A stretch of DNA of 27,795 nucleotides from the NCBI GenBank assembly GCA_023392795.1, contig JAEWNJ010000123.1, forward strand, positions 1-27,795, in the 5' to 3' direction. Under the pieces are notes generated by a model. It saw only the letters and a list, made by a program, of their open reading frames with translations. It was not told the DNA's origin and searched no databases. This document shows positions 1-6,893 of the stretch, in pieces; positions within the stretch are counted from its first letter, which is position 1; every line of letters starts with the position of its first letter. The stretch comes from Candidatus Cloacimonadota bacterium (GTDB lineage Bacteria > Cloacimonadota > Cloacimonadia > Cloacimonadales > Cloacimonadaceae). The position numbers and the translations under genes are program-made.

Positions 1-203
1 GTAAAGCTGTGATGCCGATGACTCTTCCGGAAGTTGTCCAATAAAGTCTGGATGCGATCTTTGCGTTTCTGGAGGAGCTGAAAAATGTAATCATCCGTGG
101 TTCCCAGGGGAGCCCGTACTTGGATGATCTCGTTTGCCAATATCCTGATCTGGATACTCTTGCGGTTAGTGCGGATAATCGTTACTTTCTCAGGATTCAT
201 CAT
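1..203 (-). CDS. YgjP-like (DUF45) metallopeptidase, N-terminal fragment, cut by window edge
   Basis: An open frame on the minus strand starts at ATG 203 (or the adjacent ATG 200) and runs off the left edge, giving 67 codons. The visible protein begins MMNPEKVTIIRTNRKSI. It continues with a pattern seen at the start of YgjP/DUF45 proteins: a paired beta-strand segment (IQIRI..NEIIQVRAPLG), then a helix with a K-R-K-x-x-I core (QLLQKRKDRIQTLL). In that family the HExxH zinc motif lies further downstream, beyond this window, so catalysis cannot be checked. The start overlaps the end of the ArsC-like gene by 14 bases, which suggests one transcript. No clear Shine-Dalgarno is visible. The family call rests on a short N-terminus and could be wrong. 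Confidence 0.55.
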   Translation of the reverse strand, partial: MMNPEKVTIIRTNRKSIQIRILANEIIQVRAPLGTTDDYIFQLLQKRKDRIQTLLDNFRKSHRHHSF

Positions 204-615
204 TTTTGTTCAAGAGAGGAAAAAGCTGCTCGACGATTGCGCTCCGCACTTCGCGAAAGCCCTTCATAGCTCCCTGCAAATCTTCGGCCTGGTAGTTCAC
301 AGGGTCAGGAAGGCTGAGATGAAGCTGCTTAACGGGCTTGTAAAAGGTTGGGCATCTCTTGGACGCGTAGTTACAGACGGTGATGATAAGGTCGAGGTCT
401 TCGCGATGCCAATACTCTGAGATTGATTCGCTTTTCAGGTAGTCAGTCTCAATTCCTATCTCCTGCAAAGCTTTTAGAGCATAGGGATGCGGGTGCGTAG
501 GATGGGTCCCAGCAGAATAGGCTATCCAGGTATCCTTCAGATAGTGGTTTATCAAGCCTTCAGCCATGATGCTGCGGCAGGAATTTCCTGTGCAAATTAC
601 CAGTACTTTCTTCAT
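190..615 (-). CDS. arsC: Arsenate reductase / low-molecular-weight protein tyrosine phosphatase (ArsC, thioredoxin type)
   Basis: The 141-residue protein has the LMW-phosphatase P-loop near its start, CTGNSCRS with nucleophile Cys8 and Arg14-Ser15. The catalytic Asp is in the PDP motif (Asp104). Cys81 and Cys88 sit in VCNYASKRCP, the two extra redox cysteines that separate thioredoxin-coupled ArsC from plain tyrosine phosphatases. Arsenate reduction to arsenite in the cytoplasm is therefore the favoured role, although many family members act in phosphate or phosphotyrosine metabolism. GAGGA lies 6 bases before the ATG. The gene overlaps the downstream DUF45 frame by 14 bases. No arsenite pump or ArsR gene is in view. 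The upstream intergenic region carries a strong inverted repeat (749-783) that could be its operator. Confidence 0.85.
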   Translation of the reverse strand: MKKVLVICTGNSCRSIMAEGLINHYLKDTWIAYSAGTHPTHPHPYALKALQEIGIETDYLKSESISEYWHREDLDLIITVCNYASKRCPTFYKPVKQLHLSLPDPVNYQAEDLQGAMKGFREVRSAIVEQLFPLLNKNDES

Positions 616-731
616 TTCAAGTCCTCATTATGCATGTGAAACACAATTTTGGTGTGCTGCCTGCTTGAGTCAAGAGAGAAATGCGTAAGGTACACTATCC
701 CTGCGTGCCGTCTTCTTCCTGATGCGCCTCC

Positions 732-783
732 CATACGCCTGTCATACACCGGTCATACAAAAGTACGAGTATTGTATGACCGG
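732..783. promoter_or_regulatory. Operator-like array: phased CATAC repeats and a perfect 12-bp inverted repeat
   Basis: CCGGTCATACAA (749-760) and TTGTATGACCGG (772-783) are perfect inverted copies separated by 11 bases. CATAC also occurs at 732, 743 and 754, exactly 11 bp apart (about one helical turn), and inverted as GTATG at 774. The array lies between the argF terminator and the arsC start, about 130 bp upstream of arsC. It looks like a multi-site protein-binding region or a stable stem-loop. There is no T-run next to either arm, so it is not a standard terminator. The factor is unknown. Confidence 0.45.
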
Positions 784-833
784 CTCCCAAGATGCGTGGC
801 AGTCACAAGATAGCAAGAAGGCTAAACACGGCC

Positions 834-861
834 AAAAAAAAGAGGATCCGGAGATCCTCTT
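834..861 (-). terminator. Rho-independent terminator of argF
   Basis: A 9-bp stem (AAGAGGATC with GATCCTCTT, 840-848 and 853-861) closes a 4-base loop. On the minus strand it is followed by a run of Ts (A834-A841 on the plus strand). It lies about 20 bp after the argF stop. Confidence 0.85.
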
Positions 862-882
862 GAGTAGAATAGCTATATCAGG

Positions 883-1881
883 TTATGCGCCTAAAGTGGC
901 GACCATTACCGCTTTGATGGTGTGCATTCTGTTTTCAGCTTCATCGAAGACCACGGAATTTGGGCCTTCAAATACTTCATCGGTCACTTCCATCGCGGTA
1001 AGCCCAAACTTCTCGTTGATATCTTTTCCCACTCTGGTCTTGAGATCGTGGAAAGCGGGCAGGCAGTGCATGAAGAGCGTGCTTTTACCGGTCTTCTTCA
1101 TCATATCGGCGTTCACTTGGTAGGGTTTGAGCAATTTGATACGCTTTTCCCAGACGCTATCCGGTTCGCCCATGGAAACCCAAACGTCGGTGTAAATCAC
1201 ATCAGCGCCTTTTACGCCCTTGGCTATATCGTCGGTAATGGTGATTTTCGCTCCGGTTTCTTTGGCTACTTCCTTGCATTTATCCAGCAGCTTCTTTTCC
1301 GGGAAGAGGGACTTGGGGCTGACAATGCGGAAATCCATTCCGGTCTTGGCAGCGCCGATCATCAGGGCATTGGCAACGTTGTTGCGTCCGTCGCCAGCAT
1401 AGACGAAGGTCATTTCATTGCAGGGTTTGTTCAGGTGTTCCATCGCGGTAAGGAAATCTGCGAGTACCTGGGTGGGATGATCCTGATCGGTGAGGCCGTT
1501 CCATACGGGGACACCGGCGTACTTTGCCAGTTCTTCCACGATCTCCTGACCATAACCGCGGTATTCGATACCATCATACATTCTGCCCAATACTCTGGCC
1601 GTATCAGCGATGGATTCTTTTTTACCCATTTGACTGCCGGTGGGGCCGAGGTAAGTGACGTGAGCACCTTGGTCGAGGGCGGCAACTTCGAATGCGCAAC
1701 GGGTACGTGTGCTGTCCTTTTCAAAAATCAAGGCGATATTCTTGCCTTTCAGCTTCTGCTGTTCGGTGCCGGCATATTTTGCGCGCTTCAGTTCCTGAGC
1801 GAGTTCTAAAAGGAATTTCACTTCTTGAGGGGTAAAATCCATCAGAGTGAGGAAGTGACGGTTTCTTAAGTTAAAGGCCAT
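883..1881 (-). CDS. argF: Ornithine carbamoyltransferase
   Basis: The gene encodes 332 residues, the normal size for the family. The enzyme transfers the carbamoyl group from carbamoyl phosphate to ornithine, giving citrulline (arginine synthesis, or the reverse direction in arginine catabolism). Visible motifs are the carbamoyl-phosphate loop STRTR, DQDHPTQ with HPTQVLADF, and HCLPAFH, whose Cys belongs to the ornithine site. The ATG at 1881 is chosen because AAGGAG lies 6 bases upstream (1888-1893) and the protein then begins MAFNLRNRHFLTLMDF, as expected for the family. The same frame stays open upstream for 75 more codons to a GTG at 2106, but that extension is not part of a carbamoyltransferase. 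It stands alone between arsC and the efflux operon, with its own terminator. Confidence 0.95.
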   Translation of the reverse strand: MAFNLRNRHFLTLMDFTPQEVKFLLELAQELKRAKYAGTEQQKLKGKNIALIFEKDSTRTRCAFEVAALDQGAHVTYLGPTGSQMGKKESIADTARVLGRMYDGIEYRGYGQEIVEELAKYAGVPVWNGLTDQDHPTQVLADFLTAMEHLNKPCNEMTFVYAGDGRNNVANALMIGAAKTGMDFRIVSPKSLFPEKKLLDKCKEVAKETGAKITITDDIAKGVKGADVIYTDVWVSMGEPDSVWEKRIKLLKPYQVNADMMKKTGKSTLFMHCLPAFHDLKTRVGKDINEKFGLTAMEVTDEVFEGPNSVVFDEAENRMHTIKAVMVATLGA

Positions 1882-1936
1882 GGTTAGCTCCTTGTACGTT
1901 ATTTTCTTTATGAGAGCCAATTTAAAAAGGGCGGTA

Positions 1937-1959
1937 TCTAAGGCAAGGATTTTCCTTGC
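1937..1959. repeat. Short hairpin in the argF / efflux intergenic region
   Basis: GCAAGGA and TCCTTGC form a 7-bp stem with a 3-base loop at about 1940-1956. It lies in the 264-bp divergent region between argF and the TolC-like gene. No flanking T-run makes it a convincing terminator. It may be an attenuator-like or repeat-derived element. The rest of the region shows AT-rich sequence just before the TolC-like gene (TATATATC at 2113-2120) but no convincing -35 box. Confidence 0.3.
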
Positions 1960-2145
1960 ATGATATCGGGCTTTCATTTCTGCTGCGCTCCGAGCCTTCT
2001 TGAGGTTCACAATGATACACTGGAGAATGAGTCCGATAATGAATGGCATAATGGCCAAAAATAGTGCAGGAATCGCCAAAAAAGCGCGTACTATGGATGC
2101 CTGCACAGAAAGTATATATCAATAAAGTGTTTATAAAGAGGAAAA

Positions 2146-3390
2146 ATGAAACCCTACCTGATTCTTATCCTGTTGTTGCCAGTGTTTTTAACCGCTGGTG
2201 AATACACCCTGGACCAGATGGTCGAACATGGTCTACAAAATAGCTACCAGGTTCAAAAAAATGAACTCAGTTCTGAGCTGTCGGAAAGTTCACTAAACAG
2301 TGCCAAGTGGAATCTGATCCCAGATGCCAGCCTCAATGCCGGCATCAGCCAGGATCTTGATCCAGTAGGCTCAGCCAGCGGAACCAGCAGTTCCGCCGGG
2401 TTTGGCATCAGCAAGAATATCTCGTTGAATGATCCCGCTTACTTTGCTTACAAAAATGCCAAACTCGATCGTGAAACAGCAGAGATCAGGCTGAACAAGG
2501 CTTATCAGGACTATGCCTATGAAGTGTTTCAGGCATACCTGGAGACCCTTTCCGCATCGAAACGGAAAGCCGCACTGGAAGAAAACCTGGCAATTCAAAC
2601 CAGAGTGTGGGAGCAAAGCAAAGTCTTGCAACAGCTTGGGAAAAGCACTCCCTTTGAAGTAAAACAAGCTGAGATCGCTGTGATGAACTCCCGCATCAGC
2701 ATCATGCAACTGGAAAATACAATCGCCAATAGCCGCTCCAAGCTCTTTGCCCTGGTGCAAATGACCGATGAAGGATATCCTCTGAGAGAGCTGGAAGTGG
2801 ATATCAGCAAGGATGTTCCTGCTTTCAGTACTGAACACATGGCCGAGCTGAAGCTCCTGGAGCAAGAAGTAAAACAGAGCGAGATCAGCTTGAAACAGAG
2901 CACTCTGGATTTTTTCCCCAAGCTGAGTCTGGGCTACAATTTCTCGCGTAGTGTATCCGGCGAGGATTTTGAGTTTGATAAGTACAACACCAGCCATGGT
3001 TTGAACCTAAACGCGTCATACTCGTTGTGGAACTTCTTTACCAATGGCGAAACCAAGACGCGCGTGAAGATCAATCAGCAAATGCTGAATCTCAGCTACT
3101 TGGATACGGTGGACAATAGCCGTAGAAGCTATGAGAATATGACCAAAGAACTGGAGTATCTCTTGCGCCTGGACGAGCTATACAGCGAAAGACTTACCCA
3201 ATCTCGCGAACAGATCCGCATTGCTGAGGAACGTTATCGCCTGGGCATGATCCAATTGTTGGATCTGGATAAAACTAGAACGGATTATATCTCTTCTGAT
3301 ATCGAGTATTACACAAACCGTTATCAGATCATACAAAAGCAAGAAGCAGTGAATTACCTGCTGGCAAACAAAATCTTAGGTAAATGGTAA
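2146..3390 (+). CDS. TolC-family outer membrane efflux protein
   Basis: The 414-residue protein begins with a signal peptide (MKPYLILILLLPVFLTAG, cleavage probably near residue 17-18). It then has the two-fold repeated long coiled-coil helices and short strands of TolC-type channels: LDQMVEHGLQNSYQVQ opens repeat 1, and LKLLEQEVKQSEISLKQ opens the second half at about residue 230. The C-terminal half ends with AEERYRLGMIQLLDL, a typical TolC-family signature. The product would trimerise in the outer membrane and form the exit duct for the adaptor and MacB-type pump encoded just downstream. AGAGGA precedes the ATG. The stop codon is 2 bases before the adaptor start chosen here. The substrate cannot be read from sequence. 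Confidence 0.9.
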   Translation: MKPYLILILLLPVFLTAGEYTLDQMVEHGLQNSYQVQKNELSSELSESSLNSAKWNLIPDASLNAGISQDLDPVGSASGTSSSAGFGISKNISLNDPAYFAYKNAKLDRETAEIRLNKAYQDYAYEVFQAYLETLSASKRKAALEENLAIQTRVWEQSKVLQQLGKSTPFEVKQAEIAVMNSRISIMQLENTIANSRSKLFALVQMTDEGYPLRELEVDISKDVPAFSTEHMAELKLLEQEVKQSEISLKQSTLDFFPKLSLGYNFSRSVSGEDFEFDKYNTSHGLNLNASYSLWNFFTNGETKTRVKINQQMLNLSYLDTVDNSRRSYENMTKELEYLLRLDELYSERLTQSREQIRIAEERYRLGMIQLLDLDKTRTDYISSDIEYYTNRYQIIQKQEAVNYLLANKILGKW

Positions 3391-3392
3391 CA

Positions 3393-4736
3393 ATGAAAAA
3401 ATACCTGAAATACATCGTCCTCGTTGTGGTGATCGTCGCAGTGATGATCGCCTTCACTAAATTTCGGAAAGCAAAGAATGCTCCTGAATGGCGTACAGAC
3501 ACAGCATCCATGGGATCGGTAAGGGAAGTGGTGACAGCCACAGGATCATTGAATCCTTACGTTTTGGTGGATATCGGCACTGAGGTGAGTGGGAAGATCG
3601 AAAAGCTTTATAAAGATTACAACGATACAGTGAAAAAAGGCGAACTCCTGGCAAAACTGGATACCGAGATCCTTCGCACCAGCTTGGAAGCCAGCAAAGG
3701 CGATCTCGCAAAAGCAACTACTTCAATGGCAGAAGCCAAGCTGGATCTGGATTTGCAGACCGAACTGTTTCAAAAGAATATGTCTCCAGAGTATGATCTG
3801 CGCAAGGCCGAATTCAAATATGATACTGCCCGGCAGAACGTCGCCAACGCCCAACTAAGCCTGCAGCGTGCACAGAAAAACCTGGACAACGCATATATCA
3901 CCAGCCCCATCAATGGAATCATAGTATCCAGAAACGTGGATGAAGGGCAGACAGTGGCTGCTAGCTTGAATTCTCCCACGCTATTTTTGATCGCCAATAA
4001 TCTCGACCGGATGCAGATAACGGCTGGAGTGGACGAAGCTGATATAGGCAAGATCAAAGTTGGTATGCCTGTGGAGTTCAACGTGGATGCCCATCCCATG
4101 CAACGCTTCACCGGAAGTGTGCAGCAGATACGTCTGAACCCCACCAATGAGTCAAATGTGGTAAGCTATAGCGTGATCATCGATGCCGAGAATCCTGATC
4201 GGTTGCTGTTGCCCGGAATGACCACCAACGTTACCTTCATCGTACAATCCAGGGAAGGAATAACTCGCATTCCGGAACTGGCCACGCGTTTCCGCCCCAG
4301 TAAAGAAGTATGGGAGCTCTTTGGTTTGAAATGGGATGAAGAATTGCTCAATGCAGGCAGCAAACTGCGCGAAGAAGCCATGGCCAAAATGCAACAAGGA
4401 GCGAAAGCCAAGGCGCCTGAAATGGCGAAATCCAGCACGCCTGCCGATACGACCCAGGCAAAAAGGTCAGCCCGGGGCGATGCAACAAAGGGGGCAAGGT
4501 CTGGAATGCGTTTCGGTGGTGGAACTCCCACCAGCCGCTCAGCGCTGGTCTGGATTCTAAAGGACAAAGAGCCCACCCCCGTCCTGGTAAAAACAGGAGT
4601 CTCTGACGGAGCTTATGTGGAATTGATCGAAGGCCTCGATGAAGATGCGGTCCTGGTGACAGGCGTCATCTACAAAGATCCCAAACAGGCCGCAAATAAC
4701 AACAGCCCCGGTGGACCCGGCATGAGAAGGTTCTGA
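3393..4736 (+). CDS. Periplasmic adaptor (MacA/HlyD family) of a tripartite efflux pump
   Basis: A single N-terminal membrane anchor (about residues 5-24) is followed by a lipoyl-like half motif (VSGKIEKLYKDYNDTVKKG), an alpha-helical hairpin (about residues 95-165), and the second lipoyl half (ITSPINGIIVSRNVDEG). A beta-barrel domain (ITAGVDEADIGKIKVG) and a membrane-proximal domain near the C-terminus complete the adaptor. It would link the inner-membrane MacB-type permease to the TolC-like channel. An Ala/Lys/Arg/Ser-rich, probably disordered insertion of about 70 residues (around residues 320-385) separates the last two domains. ATG 3393 gives a natural MKKYLKY anchor; ATG 3384, overlapping the previous stop, is also in frame. 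The stop overlaps the ATPase start by one base (TGATG), implying translational coupling. Confidence 0.88.
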   Translation: MKKYLKYIVLVVVIVAVMIAFTKFRKAKNAPEWRTDTASMGSVREVVTATGSLNPYVLVDIGTEVSGKIEKLYKDYNDTVKKGELLAKLDTEILRTSLEASKGDLAKATTSMAEAKLDLDLQTELFQKNMSPEYDLRKAEFKYDTARQNVANAQLSLQRAQKNLDNAYITSPINGIIVSRNVDEGQTVAASLNSPTLFLIANNLDRMQITAGVDEADIGKIKVGMPVEFNVDAHPMQRFTGSVQQIRLNPTNESNVVSYSVIIDAENPDRLLLPGMTTNVTFIVQSREGITRIPELATRFRPSKEVWELFGLKWDEELLNAGSKLREEAMAKMQQGAKAKAPEMAKSSTPADTTQAKRSARGDATKGARSGMRFGGGTPTSRSALVWILKDKEPTPVLVKTGVSDGAYVELIEGLDEDAVLVTGVIYKDPKQAANNNSPGGPGMRRF

Positions 4737-5485
4737 TGTCCGGTACCCTGCTTCAAACCGAAGCGCTCGCCAAGACATATCAGATGGGTGATATCCACGT
4801 GCATGCGCTCAGGGGAGTGAATCTGCAGGTGCAGCGCGGCGAATTCATTGCCATTATGGGAGCCAGCGGCAGCGGTAAAACTACCTTTATGAACCTTTTA
4901 GGATGTTTGGATAAAGCTTCTACGGGGTCTTACATCCTGGATGGGATTGCCGTTCATGAGATGAGTGACGAAGAGCTGACGTCCATTCGCAATCAAAAGA
5001 TCGGTTATGTGTTTCAAAGCTTTTATCTGCTCCCTCGTACCACTGCTTTGGAAAATGTGGAATTGCCCTTGTTGTATTGCCATAGGTGCTCCCTGCACGA
5101 ACGGCATGAGAAGGCGATGAAGGCGCTATCAATCGTGGGAATAGAGGATCGCGCCCGCCATTTCCCAAATCAACTGTCCGGCGGTCAACAGCAAAGGGTT
5201 GCCATTGCTCGTGCCATCGTCAATGATCCCGTCTTCATTCTAGCCGATGAACCCACCGGAAATCTGGATACGAGAACCAGCATCGAAGTGATGGCGGTGT
5301 TTCAAGAATTGCATTCACAAGGTAAGACCGTGATTCTGGTGACGCACGAAAACGACATCGCACAATATGCGCAGCGGCAGATCACCTTTCGGGATGGTCT
5401 GATTATATCAGATAAAACCAATCCCAAGCCCAGGATTGCCAGCGAAGACCTGAAGAACCTGCCCAAACTCGATGAGGAGGACTAA
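4736..5485 (+). CDS. ABC transporter ATPase, MacB/LolD type
   Basis: This 249-residue nucleotide-binding protein carries Walker A GASGSGKT (residues 42-49), Q-loop Gln94, signature LSGGQ (147-151), Walker B ending in Asp171-Glu172 (ADEPTGNLD), and the H-loop in VTHEND. The LADEPTGNLD form is characteristic of the MacB/LolD/FtsE subgroup, which powers mechanotransmission across the periplasm rather than transport through the membrane itself. It would energise the permease encoded 3 bases downstream. The roughly 30-residue C-terminal tail after the core domain is charged and has no recognised motif. Confidence 0.93.
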   Translation: MSGTLLQTEALAKTYQMGDIHVHALRGVNLQVQRGEFIAIMGASGSGKTTFMNLLGCLDKASTGSYILDGIAVHEMSDEELTSIRNQKIGYVFQSFYLLPRTTALENVELPLLYCHRCSLHERHEKAMKALSIVGIEDRARHFPNQLSGGQQQRVAIARAIVNDPVFILADEPTGNLDTRTSIEVMAVFQELHSQGKTVILVTHENDIAQYAQRQITFRDGLIISDKTNPKPRIASEDLKNLPKLDEED

Positions 5486-5488
5486 GCG

Positions 5489-6700
5489 ATGTCAGTATTA
5501 GGTATTATTCGAATCGCTTTCAAGTCCCTAGCGCGAAATAAGACCCGCACCTTTCTAACCATGCTTGGCATCATCATCGGGGTCGCCGCAGTGATTACCA
5601 TGCTGGCGATAGGTCAGGGAGCGAAGAAGATCGTGGAAGATCAGGTGAATTCCATGGGCACAAACGTGATCATGGTTTATTCAAACTTCAGCCAATCCAC
5701 TGTGCGTCAAGCTGCCGGTGGTGGGAATCTATTGGAAATCGAGGATGTGGAAGCCATCAAGAATCAACTGGATGGGATACTCTATGCAACCCCAGTGTAT
5801 AACTCTTTTGGGCAATTGAAATACGAGGGAAACAACTGGCGTACCGGTGTCACGGGCGTGGATGCAGATTTCTTCTTTATTCGCGATATGCAAGTGAGTA
5901 GCGGAGAATTGTTCCATAGCTCAGATGTGGAAAACGGCGCAAAAGTATGCGTTATCGGCAAGACAGTGGCCGACAATCTCTTTGGCGATGTGGACCCAGT
6001 AGATAAGATCATCCGCATCCGCAACATCCCCTTCACCGTGAAAGGTGTCTTGAAATCCAAAGGACAGAGCGTGATGGGAAACGATCAGGACGATACAGTG
6101 ATCGCGCCCTATACCACCGTATATACGAGATTGCTTGGGCATCGCTGGCGTAACATGACGATCCTGGTATCTGCCAGCTCGCGGGATGTAATCCACATAG
6201 TGCAGCAGGACATTATGGATCTACTGCAAACCAGGCATCGGGGAACCACCAGCGAGGAGTTTGTGGTAACATCACAGACCGATCTGGCACAGACGGCGAA
6301 TGATGTATCCAATACCATGACGATTCTATTGGCGTCGATCGCGGGGATATCGCTGTTGGTAGGAGGCATCGGGATCATGAACATTATGCTGGTATCAGTC
6401 ACCGAACGCATCAAGGAGATCGGGATCCGTATGGCTGTGGGTGCAGGAAAGCGTGATGTATTGCTACAATTCATCATTGAAGCCGTAGCCATCAGCATTA
6501 TGGGCGGTATATTGGGCATTGTGCTTGGTTTCACAGCCGCGAAAATCGTAGGTGACGCAATGAAATGGAGTATCGCGGTAACGCCATGGTCAGTACTGCT
6601 CTCGGTAGGCTTCTCGATGGCGATCGGGATCTTTTTTGGCTGGTATCCTGCCAGGAAAGCCGCAAATCTGAACCTCATTGATGCTCTGAGATACGAGTAA
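5489..6700 (+). CDS. ABC transporter permease, MacB/FtsX family
   Basis: The 403-residue membrane protein has the MacB layout. TM1 is at about residues 21-43 (FLTMLGIIIGVAAVITMLAI), followed by a large periplasmic core of about 230 residues, then three TMs at roughly 280-303, 325-352 and 365-388. Family signatures include GIMNIMLVSVTERIKEIGIR and the C-terminal YPARKAANL..ALRYE. The ATPase domain is a separate gene here, unlike E. coli MacB, where both are fused. GAGGAGGA precedes the ATG. Together with the three upstream genes this makes a complete tripartite pump for export of a peptide, lipid or small molecule; the substrate is unknown. Confidence 0.93.
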   Translation: MSVLGIIRIAFKSLARNKTRTFLTMLGIIIGVAAVITMLAIGQGAKKIVEDQVNSMGTNVIMVYSNFSQSTVRQAAGGGNLLEIEDVEAIKNQLDGILYATPVYNSFGQLKYEGNNWRTGVTGVDADFFFIRDMQVSSGELFHSSDVENGAKVCVIGKTVADNLFGDVDPVDKIIRIRNIPFTVKGVLKSKGQSVMGNDQDDTVIAPYTTVYTRLLGHRWRNMTILVSASSRDVIHIVQQDIMDLLQTRHRGTTSEEFVVTSQTDLAQTANDVSNTMTILLASIAGISLLVGGIGIMNIMLVSVTERIKEIGIRMAVGAGKRDVLLQFIIEAVAISIMGGILGIVLGFTAAKIVGDAMKWSIAVTPWSVLLSVGFSMAIGIFFGWYPARKAANLNLIDALRYE

Positions 6701-6724
6701 AGCATTACCATTCATACAAGATTC

Positions 6725-6754
6725 AGGCCGGACATTGTATCCGGCCTTTCTGTT
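6725..6754 (+). terminator. Rho-independent terminator of the efflux operon
   Basis: An 8-bp GC-rich stem, AGGCCGGA (6725-6732) with TCCGGCCT (6740-6747), closes a 7-base loop and is followed by TTCTGTT. It lies 25 bp after the permease stop. Confidence 0.8.
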
Positions 6755-6893
6755 GCCGGTTCGCGTAATCAGGGTGGAATGACTCTTCGTAATGCCAGGC
6801 AATACTTTTTTTGTGGACAAAGATACCTTGCGCAGAATCATGGCGCATCAGATCATTTCAGCACGTTCAGGAGCTAAATAAAGGATACTTATT

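Noticed and set aside
722..1123. 133-codon plus-strand frame starting in the arsC-argF intergenic region
   Set aside because: It passes through the inverted repeat and the argF terminator and then lies antisense to argF. No motif supports it.
922..1809. Long plus-strand open frame opposite argF (295 codons)
   Set aside because: It is antisense to a clear ornithine carbamoyltransferase, has no recognisable motif, and arises from codon bias on the other strand.
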